DNA of 64,000 nucleotides from an uncultured Synergistales bacterium (lineage in GTDB: Bacteria > Synergistota > Synergistia > Synergistales > Aminobacteriaceae): the NCBI GenBank assembly GCA_905235735.1, contig CAJOMU010000005.1:62001-126000 (forward strand), in the 5' to 3' direction. Position numbers and translations under genes: made by a program. Below are positions 9,764 to 16,747 of this stretch, piece by piece (position 1 is the first letter of the stretch; every line of letters begins with the position of its first letter). The notes below the pieces were generated by a model that had not been told where the DNA came from, made no database searches, and saw only the letters and a program-made list of their open reading frames with translations.

Positions 9764-10294
9764 TTGAAAAAAACACAGTCAAAGGCTTTTGCTAATCTGA
9801 TATGTTCACTGTTCCTTCTCGCTTTTGAGGTCTGGACTTATATCGAGACTACAGGGTTCAGAATTCATAAGCGTGCACATGTTCAGCCTGCGACATTTCC
9901 GCAGATTATGATTACTGGCATGTTCATTTTCACGGTGATATTATTCGTGCAGTCCCTTCTGAAAGTAACGCGTGGAATGAATGAATTTGATCCAGATAAT
10001 GAAATGTCCGCGAGCATAAACCCTTTCACACATAAAGGTGTTGCGGCTGCATTCTTCGTGATAATTCTGTGCATACTGTACACATACCTCTTTGACAGGC
10101 TCGGTTATGTTCTTGTCTCCGCATGTATAAGCATAATAATCATGTGGCTTATAGGCAAACGTAATTTTGTGATGATGATTCTGGTATCGTTCTTAGTGCC
10201 GTTAATCATGTGGTTCATATTCTACAAGCTGCTGACGGTTAATATTCCTATGGGAATGCTTCAGCCTTTGCGTGATTTTGTAGACAAACTTTAA
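9764..10294 (+). CDS. tctB: TTT small membrane subunit TctB
   Basis: 176 residues with four predicted membrane segments (about 10-28, 45-65, 88-112 and a hydrophobic block at 115-165). Size and position between a Bug-type binding protein and TctA identify it as the small subunit of the TTT carrier; TctB sequences are poorly conserved, so context carries much of the call. A TTG start is chosen because AAGGATG at 9748-9754 is 9 bases upstream and no ATG is suitably placed. TctA follows after 15 bases. Confidence 0.88.
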   Translation: MKKTQSKAFANLICSLFLLAFEVWTYIETTGFRIHKRAHVQPATFPQIMITGMFIFTVILFVQSLLKVTRGMNEFDPDNEMSASINPFTHKGVAAAFFVIILCILYTYLFDRLGYVLVSACISIIIMWLIGKRNFVMMILVSFLVPLIMWFIFYKLLTVNIPMGMLQPLRDFVDKL

Positions 10295-10309
10295 GGAGGG
10301 CATGAACAT

Positions 10310-11839
10310 ATGAACTGGGGTTTATTATTTGAGAGTTACGTTAATGTTTTCACAAGTGCTCAGGTAATCGGAATGACATTGCTCGGAGCATTAGGGGGAA
10401 TACTTTTAGGAGCAGTACCGGGCATGACCGCAACAATGGGAGTAGCATTGCTTATTCCATTTTCATTCGGAATGGATTTGATTCCTTCAATAGGTCTTCT
10501 GCTTGGAATTTACTGCGGAGGCATGTATGGCGGTTCAATCTCTGCGATTCTGATTCATGCTCCAGGTACACCTAGTGCGGCGGCAACATTATTAGACGGT
10601 TATCCAATGTGTCAGAAGGGACAGGCAGGAAAGGCGTTATCTATCGCTATGTTCTCATCATTCTGTGGGGGTGTATTAGGTGCACTGATTATGACGTTCT
10701 TATCACCTCTTGTTGCTCAGATGGCCATGAAGTTCACCAGTGCAGAAATGTTAATGCTAGCGTTCTTTGGTCTGTCAGTTATCGTATCAATCTCTGGGAA
10801 GTCAATTGCTAAAGGTTTAATCTCTGCGTTCTTTGGTCTTCTACTTGCGACAGTGGGCCAAGACCCTACATATGGAGCGAAGAGATTCGTTTTTGGTTTC
10901 AGACCTCTATTGTCAGGCTTCTCATTTATCCCAACGCTGATAGGCTTATTTGCGATTGCGGAAGTGATAGCGGGAGTTGAAAGAATAATCAGCGGCGAAG
11001 AGAAGCAGCAGAAATCCGAAGAGAAAATCACAAACGTACTTCCAGATTTCAAGACGATAAAACAGATATGGCTGAACATAATATCAGGAGGCATAATCGG
11101 GACATTCATTGGTGCTATTCCCGGTGCAGGCGGAGATATTGCTGTATTTGTTTCTTATGGTTTCAACAAGAGTGCATCGAAGCATCCTGAGCTTTGGGGA
11201 ACAGGAATTCCGAACGGAGTAGCTGCGACTGAATCTGCGAACAATGGCTGTTCAGGAGGGGCAATGATTCCGCTTCTCTCATTGGGAGTACCCGGTGATG
11301 CGGTTACTGCTGTTCTACTGGGAGCATTTATCATGAAGGGAATTCAGCCCGGCCCTATGATGTATGTGAATGAACTTCCGACAGTTTACCGTGTCTTTGC
11401 TGCTCTAATGCTTGCGAACCTGGCCATGCTCATTGTAGGATGTGCAGGAGTTCGTTTTTTTGCGAAGATAGTTTCAGTTGAGAAGAAGATGCTTTATCCC
11501 ATAATACTTGTAGTTTCACTTCTGGGAGCATTCTCGATCAACAAGAGCATATTTGATGTAGGTGTATGTGTTCTCTTCGGAGTGATCGGTTATCTCATGA
11601 ACAAGTATGAATTTCCTCTTTCACCTATTTTGCTTGCATTGATTCTAGGGCCTATGTGCGAACAGAATTTTGTGCGATTTGTTGATGTGAACAACGGGAA
11701 CTTCTGGGAAATTCTGAATCGTCCAATAGCTGTTGGGTTCTTTGTTGTATCAGTAGCGACGATACTTTTCTCGATATACAATCAGCATAAGATCAACAGA
11801 CGGGAAGCAGAGAACCGAAAGAAAGCAGATAATGCATAA
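10310..11839 (+). CDS. tctA: TTT large permease subunit TctA
   Basis: 509 residues with about ten or more membrane segments. The first conserved block reads GALGGILLGAVPGMTATMG, and a second inverted copy appears after residue 260 (IGAIPGAGGDIAVFVSYG), the duplicated signature of TctA permeases. It forms the channel-bearing subunit and probably uses a cation gradient. AAGGAGG lies 11 bases upstream of the ATG at 10310. It is the last gene of the operon and is followed by a strong hairpin. Confidence 0.95.
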   Translation: MNWGLLFESYVNVFTSAQVIGMTLLGALGGILLGAVPGMTATMGVALLIPFSFGMDLIPSIGLLLGIYCGGMYGGSISAILIHAPGTPSAAATLLDGYPMCQKGQAGKALSIAMFSSFCGGVLGALIMTFLSPLVAQMAMKFTSAEMLMLAFFGLSVIVSISGKSIAKGLISAFFGLLLATVGQDPTYGAKRFVFGFRPLLSGFSFIPTLIGLFAIAEVIAGVERIISGEEKQQKSEEKITNVLPDFKTIKQIWLNIISGGIIGTFIGAIPGAGGDIAVFVSYGFNKSASKHPELWGTGIPNGVAATESANNGCSGGAMIPLLSLGVPGDAVTAVLLGAFIMKGIQPGPMMYVNELPTVYRVFAALMLANLAMLIVGCAGVRFFAKIVSVEKKMLYPIILVVSLLGAFSINKSIFDVGVCVLFGVIGYLMNKYEFPLSPILLALILGPMCEQNFVRFVDVNNGNFWEILNRPIAVGFFVVSVATILFSIYNQHKINRREAENRKKADNA

Positions 11840-11850
11840 ATAAACATATA

Positions 11851-11904
11851 CAGTGAGAGGTAAGCTGTAGAATTGATGATAAATTCCTCTCACTGCAAAT
11901 TTTC
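11851..11904 (+). terminator. Terminator after the TTT operon
   Basis: CAGTGAGAGG (11851-11860) is perfectly complementary to CCTCTCACTG (11886-11895), with a 25-base loop, and is followed by a short T-rich stretch. It separates the operon from the opposing tRNA genes. Confidence 0.65.
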
Positions 11905-11967
11905 TGTGTTTAATGAAAATACATATTGAAGATTAAATCTTGTGAGTGATACTTAAAGGGTGAAATT

Positions 11968-12043
11968 TGGCGGTCCCAGCGGGATTCGAACCCGCGTCGC
12001 AGCCTTGAAAGGGCTGTGTCCTTGGCCTCTGGACGATGGGACC
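11968..12043 (-). tRNA. tRNA-Glu (TTC)
   Basis: Full cloverleaf on the minus strand: acceptor GGTCCCA pairs with TGGGACC, the anticodon loop is CTTTCAA (anticodon TTC), and the T arm holds GGTTCGAATCC. The 3' CCA is encoded (11968-11970). It lies downstream of tRNA-Lys and is probably cotranscribed with it. Confidence 0.97.
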
Positions 12044-12065
12044 ATTCTGGACTATTCTGCTGTTC

Positions 12066-12141
12066 TGGTGAATCGCGGGGGACTTGAACCCCCGACACCC
12101 GGATTAAAAGTCCGGTGCTCTACCGACTGAGCTAGCGATTC
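12066..12141 (-). tRNA. tRNA-Lys (TTT)
   Basis: Cloverleaf on the minus strand with acceptor GAATCGC/GCGATTC, anticodon loop CTTTTAA (anticodon TTT) and T arm GGTTCAAGTCC. The CCA end is encoded at 12066-12068. Confidence 0.97.
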
Positions 12142-12159
12142 GGAAAAGCAACGCGAGCT

Positions 12160-12188
12160 ATTATATTATCACTGCCCGAAAAATGCAA
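12160..12188 (-). promoter_or_regulatory. Promoter of the tRNA-Lys/Glu unit
   Basis: On the minus strand TTGCAT, a 17-bp spacer and TATAAT, followed at 12150-12157 by the GC-rich discriminator CTCGCGTT. The same octamer follows the -10-like box ahead of tRNA-Gln. GC-rich discriminators are known from stringently controlled stable-RNA promoters. Confidence 0.7.
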
Positions 12189-12238
12189 CTCACGTGCTAT
12201 CATTTAATCATATTCACACAAATTCATGGAGGGCTAAT

Positions 12239-13708
12239 ATGGAAGCTCTAATTGAAATAATTCTTGACGGCTTAAAGAAGTTCGGCGGCGAAATTATTGC
12301 GGCTATTTTGCTTGGTGCAGCGTTCTGGATGTTTCCGAGCCTACGAAAAATATTCAGGAAGAAGAACGCATCAGACGAAGAAGTGAAGCAGCAGCTTGAA
12401 CATATGCAAGAAGTTCTGAAGCAAACATTACAGCAAACTCGAACGAAAGATGATTCAGAGGAGGAAATTCAGAAACAGCTTGAGATTCTCCAGCAGGAAG
12501 AACAACAGCTATTGCGCCTCAAAGAAACTCTGAATCGTCATGACGCAGCATTACAGAATGTTCAGGCTCAGACGGAAGAGGAAAGGAAGCAGAAAGCAGA
12601 TTTACAGAAGCAGCTTGAAGAACAGCGCAGGGAAGAAGAGCGTGTCAAGGCAGAAATTGAACGCAAGCAGGAGGAATTGAGGCGTGAAGAAGCCCGCAAA
12701 GCTGAAGAGGCTCGGAAGAAAGCAGAATTAGAACGCCAGCGTCAGGAGAAGCTCAGGGAGGAAGCGCAGTTAAAGGCGGAGATTGAACGCAGGCAGAGGG
12801 AACTAGAGGAGGCTGAAGCCCGAAAAGCTGATGAAGCTAGGAAAAAAGCAGAGGCACAAAAACAGCTTGAGGAGCAACAGCGTAAAGTTCAGCACATATC
12901 ACAGCCTGCAACACAACTCTATGAACAGGGCAAGAAATATTATGATGCTATGAATTATGATGAGGCATTAAAGTATATTCGCCCAGCCGCTGAGCAGGGA
13001 GACGCTGAGGCACAATACTGGCTGGGAGTTATGTACTACTTCGGCGAGGGGGTCAGGCGGGACTTTTCAGAGGCGGTGAAATGGTATCACAAAGCCGCTG
13101 AGCAGGGACACGTTAAGGCACAATACGATCTGGGACATATGTACAACGCAGGCATAGGTGTCAGGCAGGACAAAGAAGAGGCAGAAAAATGGTATCGCAA
13201 GGCTTTCGAGCAGTATTGCAAAGCCGCTGAGCAGGGAGACGCTGAGGCACAATGCTGGCTGGGAAAGATGTACTACTACGGCTGGGGTGTCAGGCGGGAC
13301 AAAGAAGAGGCAGAAAAATGGTATCGCAAAGCCGCTGAACAGGGATACGCTGAGGCACAAAACAGTCTGGGAGAGATGTATCGCTACGGCGCTGGTGTAA
13401 GTGAGGACTACGGAGAGGCATTGAAATGGTGGAGCAAAGCCGCTAAACAGGGACACGCTAAGGCACAATGGTGGCTGGGATTTATGTACTACCGCGGCTA
13501 TGGTGTCAGGCATGACTACGGAGAGGCAGAGAAATGGTATCGCAAAGCCGCTGAACAGGAATACGTTCGGGCACAATACGATATGGGATATATGTACGAA
13601 TACGGCATGGGTGTAAGGCAGGACAAAGCAGAGGCTCGCAAGTGGTACGAGAAGGCCGCAGCTCAGGGAGATTACTTGGCAATGAAGGCACTAGGAGGCC
13701 TGAAATGA
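12239..13708 (+). CDS. Membrane-anchored coiled-coil protein with Sel1 repeats
   Basis: 489 residues from the ATG at 12239, chosen because GGAGGG stands 6 bases upstream; the 15 in-frame codons before it lack a ribosome site. A membrane segment lies at about 17-36, followed by a long Glu/Lys/Gln/Arg coiled coil (about 45-230) and six to seven Sel1-like repeats of about 36 residues (units like AEAQYWLGVMYYFGEGV, KWYHKAAEQG). Sel1 repeats are alpha/alpha protein-binding scaffolds. One repeat carries a small insertion (KAFEQYCKAAEQ), as expected from recent repeat duplication, and the repeat DNA is highly similar from unit to unit. The partner is unknown. It begins an accessory stretch next to two tRNA genes. 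Confidence 0.85.
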   Translation: MEALIEIILDGLKKFGGEIIAAILLGAAFWMFPSLRKIFRKKNASDEEVKQQLEHMQEVLKQTLQQTRTKDDSEEEIQKQLEILQQEEQQLLRLKETLNRHDAALQNVQAQTEEERKQKADLQKQLEEQRREEERVKAEIERKQEELRREEARKAEEARKKAELERQRQEKLREEAQLKAEIERRQRELEEAEARKADEARKKAEAQKQLEEQQRKVQHISQPATQLYEQGKKYYDAMNYDEALKYIRPAAEQGDAEAQYWLGVMYYFGEGVRRDFSEAVKWYHKAAEQGHVKAQYDLGHMYNAGIGVRQDKEEAEKWYRKAFEQYCKAAEQGDAEAQCWLGKMYYYGWGVRRDKEEAEKWYRKAAEQGYAEAQNSLGEMYRYGAGVSEDYGEALKWWSKAAKQGHAKAQWWLGFMYYRGYGVRHDYGEAEKWYRKAAEQEYVRAQYDMGYMYEYGMGVRQDKAEARKWYEKAAAQGDYLAMKALGGLK

Positions 13709-13801
13709 TTGCTCATAACTACAGATTGCCGCAAAAAATTCCTGATGTGATATTCTTTATATCATACAAAAATATTCATACAGAAGGCAGGCAGAAACTC
13801 T

Positions 13802-14719
13802 ATGTTCAGAAAAGCAGAAAGACGAAAAGCTAAATTACGTCTCGCACTCACTGGCCCGGCTGGCTCTGGCAAAACTTACGGCGCACTTCTAATCGCTCAA
13901 GGTCTGGGCGGAAAAATAGCTATGATTGATACAGAAAACGGAAGCGGCGATTTGTATGCTGACATTTGCGATTATGATATTGAAACTTTAACTGCTCCTT
14001 ATTCAATTCAGAAATACCTTGAGGCAATTCATGAGGCAGAAACATCAGGTTATGACATTCTCATAATCGATTCACTCTCTCACGCCTGGAGCGGTCAAGG
14101 TGGACTTCTCGATATGCATTCGCAGTTGACCAACAGCATGAAGAGCGGCAATAGTTATGCAGCATGGGGGAAAATTAGCCCATGGCAGAACAGATTGATT
14201 GAGACGATGCTTAGTTCAAACTGTCATATCATCTCAACAATGAGAAGCAAAACTGACTATGCTATGTTCCAGACGGATAAAGGCAGAACTGAAATTCGCA
14301 AGGTCGGACTCGCACCTGTTCAGCGCGACGGTATGGATTATGAGTTCACCATAGTATTCGACCTCAGCATGGAACATACTGTTACGGTCTCTAAGGACAG
14401 AACGAGTTTATTCGACAAACAGGTGTTCGAGATTACGCCGGAAACAGGGAAAATCCTTCGTCAATGGTTGGATTCAGGTGCAGAAGTTCAGCCCGATGCA
14501 AATGATATTCGTCTCTCAATCAACAGGTTATATCGCGGCTATCTTGAACTCTTCGGGAATGATTCAGCAGCAGCACAGTCAGCAATGCAGCTTGTAACTG
14601 ACGGACGAGCATCGCGTGAATGGACAGCAGATGACATGAAGAATTTATCTGAGGATTTAGCTTTACGTATGCAGAAGAAAGGTGTCATGGATGAAATGAA
14701 TCTTGATGCAATATCCTGA
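13802..14719 (+). CDS. Phage-type P-loop ATPase (AAA_24 / Sak4-like)
   Basis: 305 residues. Walker A GPAGSGKT is near residue 17, followed by the acidic MIDTENGSGDLYAD segment and a Walker B-like ILIIDSLSHAW near 95. This is the pattern of phage nucleotide-binding proteins of the AAA_24 group, RecA-like folds to which Sak4 single-strand annealing proteins belong. The C-terminal 80 residues are helical and not recognised. It probably assists DNA recombination or replication, by analogy with phages. No other phage gene is nearby, so it is either a prophage remnant or a captured gene. The ATG has only a weak upstream AGGCAGG. Confidence 0.75.
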   Translation: MFRKAERRKAKLRLALTGPAGSGKTYGALLIAQGLGGKIAMIDTENGSGDLYADICDYDIETLTAPYSIQKYLEAIHEAETSGYDILIIDSLSHAWSGQGGLLDMHSQLTNSMKSGNSYAAWGKISPWQNRLIETMLSSNCHIISTMRSKTDYAMFQTDKGRTEIRKVGLAPVQRDGMDYEFTIVFDLSMEHTVTVSKDRTSLFDKQVFEITPETGKILRQWLDSGAEVQPDANDIRLSINRLYRGYLELFGNDSAAAQSAMQLVTDGRASREWTADDMKNLSEDLALRMQKKGVMDEMNLDAIS

Positions 14720-14737
14720 AGTGTGAGTGAAAAACAG

Positions 14738-14767
14738 AGCCGGATTTGTGATTTATCTCCGGCCCTC
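14738..14767 (-). terminator. Hairpin between convergent genes
   Basis: GAG-CCGGA pairs with TCCGG-CC-CTC with a two-base bulge. On the minus strand it is followed by TGTTTTT, so it most likely terminates the secreted-protein gene at 14773-15648. Confidence 0.55.
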
Positions 14768-14772
14768 ATAAT

Positions 14773-15648
14773 TTATATTTGCGGTTCTGGTTCTGATTCG
14801 GTATCGTATTCTGTATTGTGCTTGATTCTGATTCGTCTTGCAGGAATCAAATTCGTATTTTCGTCCTCTGATACTATCTGCGGTTCTGGTTCTGCATTCG
14901 TGTTTCGCTGTCTTATTGCTCTGTCAGGTTCACGTGATGTTACAGGCTCATCGTTCATGTGAAGAACACTGTCATTCTCATTCACTGTCCTGTTTCGTAA
15001 TCTTCGGTATATGTCATCAATTGCATCAGCAGCAGCGTTTGAATCTCTCTTCTCTGATGTAGCCGGAGTGATCTCACGTTTAGGTTCTTCCTTCGTGCCT
15101 TTCATTCTAAGCAGGACATAGCAGAATTCAGGTTGATCATTGGGGTTAATATATTCCTGCAAAGAATCATCACCGTAATTCATTACTGTCTGTGAGAACT
15201 CAATATAGTAATGTCTGTATTCAGGACTGAGTGAAATCTCAACAGGAGTATTCTGACGTGTCCGAAGTGTATCCTTCATTACAGGATTTCCATTGCTGTC
15301 CAGAAGTCTCATTGAGTACACTCCTTCACCGCCCCAGTTCACTATTGAGAGTTTATCTCCTCTCACAATAATATCTACAGGTTCACCTGGATTCATCAGA
15401 GCATTTTTTTCTGAGGGAATGCTGCCATACATTACAGGACTGGTTGACCATACTGATTCAAGAACTGTGATTGATGATGCCGTTGTTCTGTCCGAAGGTG
15501 AATAGTCATCTGTCTGAACGAACACGGAATCATTGCCTCCCGTGATATTTATCACATTGCCGAGAACTATATGCGCTGGTTCACTGTCAGCATAAGCAGA
15601 GGACGAAAGCATAAACACAAATGCAAATGTCAAAAATATTTTCTTCAT
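14773..15648 (-). CDS. Secreted protein of unknown function
   Basis: 291 residues beginning with a clear signal peptide (MKKIFLTFAFVFML, cleavage near AYA-DSEP). The ATG at 15648 lies 11 bases after an AAGGAGG site, while another ATG three codons earlier is too close to it. Residues about 20-190 look like a beta-rich domain; the C-terminal third is low-complexity, rich in Arg, Asn and Glu, and contains the hexapeptide EPEPQI twice, encoded by a 15-base direct repeat (14781-14795 and 14880-14894). I do not recognise the family. It is downstream of the J-domain gene by 31 bases and probably cotranscribed with it. Confidence 0.7.
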   Translation of the reverse strand: MKKIFLTFAFVFMLSSSAYADSEPAHIVLGNVINITGGNDSVFVQTDDYSPSDRTTASSITVLESVWSTSPVMYGSIPSEKNALMNPGEPVDIIVRGDKLSIVNWGGEGVYSMRLLDSNGNPVMKDTLRTRQNTPVEISLSPEYRHYYIEFSQTVMNYGDDSLQEYINPNDQPEFCYVLLRMKGTKEEPKREITPATSEKRDSNAAADAIDDIYRRLRNRTVNENDSVLHMNDEPVTSREPDRAIRQRNTNAEPEPQIVSEDENTNLIPARRIRIKHNTEYDTESEPEPQI

Positions 15649-15679
15649 GTGAATCATGACCTCCTTTTTGTGAATCATA

Positions 15680-16582
15680 CTATAAATGCGATAACTTTTT
15701 TGCCCATGCACGAACTGCCGCTGTCGAATGGCTTTCAAGTTCAGATAATCTCTTTTTGTTCTGAAGTGCTGCTTTCGGAAAATGATCTTTCATTGCTCCG
15801 AGTAAAGGCACAAGAACTCTCGCATCATCACTGGCAAGAAGGAAACGTAAAACTGTCATGCTCATAGTTTTTCCTGAAGGCCAGCGACGCAGAATCATTG
15901 CAGCATCTTCGGGCTTAACATGCATAAGGAAACTTTCAATTGCATCTGTATCTGAACCTGTGAGACTGATGATTAAACCTCCAGGAAGGTTAGCGGCATT
16001 GTCGGCAGAATCGAGAGCGATTAACTTTCTGGTCATGTCATCAAATGAGAGTGAGGCGATAATATTCGCAGTTGATTCATCAATATCTGGTCGTCTGATA
16101 ATTTCCGTAACTGCTCTTCTGAATTCAACGCGCTTCACTAAATGTCCTGAATGTCTGAGTGCTGCATTTATCACTTTTGGATTCTCTGACTTTAACCTGA
16201 AGACTATTGCACTGATGTCAGGTTTATCACCTCCTGAAGGATTTGCATAATAATTTCTGAATTCCTGTTCATAATGTTCAAGAATGCCGTCTATTTTCTG
16301 TGATAATTTTTCGGCTTCTTCTTTGCGTGCCTTCTCTGCTTTGTATTCGGTGATGCTGATATTGCGTTCCTGTGCAAGTGATGCAAGTTCTTCGGGATTG
16401 ATATTCTTCAACGCGCTGTATGCTCCTGTTATCTGCTTGAACTTGAAATCACTTTTGGAGCCTGTTACATCAGGATGAAACTCGCGAGCTAACTTTCTGA
16501 AAGCCGAATGAATATCATCTATTTCCGCACCGACATCGAGGCCAAGAATTTTAAGATTAGTGATTATTTCTGAGCTGTCTAT
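15680..16582 (-). CDS. J-domain protein with an apparent ATA start
   Basis: About 300 residues. The first 55 form a J domain: an amphipathic first helix (LKILGLDVGAEIDDI), a basic helix II (FRKLAREF), the diagnostic HPD at residues 36-38, and a closing helix. J domains stimulate the DnaK ATPase. The rest (about 60-300) is a helical region resembling a HEAT-like scaffold and is not assigned. In this frame the only codon placed for initiation is ATA at 16582-16580, 5 bases after GGAGGAG; the first ATG/GTG/TTG-type codon, a TTG at 16411, would remove the J domain and has no ribosome site. An upstream in-frame TAA excludes a longer form. Either ATA is used or a start codon has mutated. Confidence 0.72.
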   Translation of the reverse strand: MDSSEIITNLKILGLDVGAEIDDIHSAFRKLAREFHPDVTGSKSDFKFKQITGAYSALKNINPEELASLAQERNISITEYKAEKARKEEAEKLSQKIDGILEHYEQEFRNYYANPSGGDKPDISAIVFRLKSENPKVINAALRHSGHLVKRVEFRRAVTEIIRRPDIDESTANIIASLSFDDMTRKLIALDSADNAANLPGGLIISLTGSDTDAIESFLMHVKPEDAAMILRRWPSGKTMSMTVLRFLLASDDARVLVPLLGAMKDHFPKAALQNKKRLSELESHSTAAVRAWAKKLSHL

Positions 16583-16627
16583 GTGAACTCCTCCTGACTG
16601 AAGAAAAAATTAGTCTGCTAATTATAA

Positions 16628-16719
16628 TTGACAGTCCATGAAAGAAATATGCTGTTCGGTTTCATGTTTCAATTTAGGATTGATTTAATCGTTTCCATGA
16701 ACTAAAATTTGACAGTCCA
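16628..16719 (+). promoter_or_regulatory. Spaced direct repeats TTGACAGTCCA upstream of feoAB
   Basis: The 11-mer TTGACAGTCCA occurs at 16628-16638 and again at 16709-16719, 81 bp apart, in the gap between the divergent J-domain and Feo genes. Each copy contains a TTGACA -35-like box. They may be twin promoters or regulator sites; I cannot match them to a Fur box. Confidence 0.35.
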
Positions 16720-16747
16720 AACAATAATTAAGAATGGAGATTGAGAC

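Noticed and set aside
13067-13576. 169-codon minus-strand frame opposite the Sel1 repeats
   Set aside because: Its apparent repeats simply mirror the Sel1 repeat DNA.
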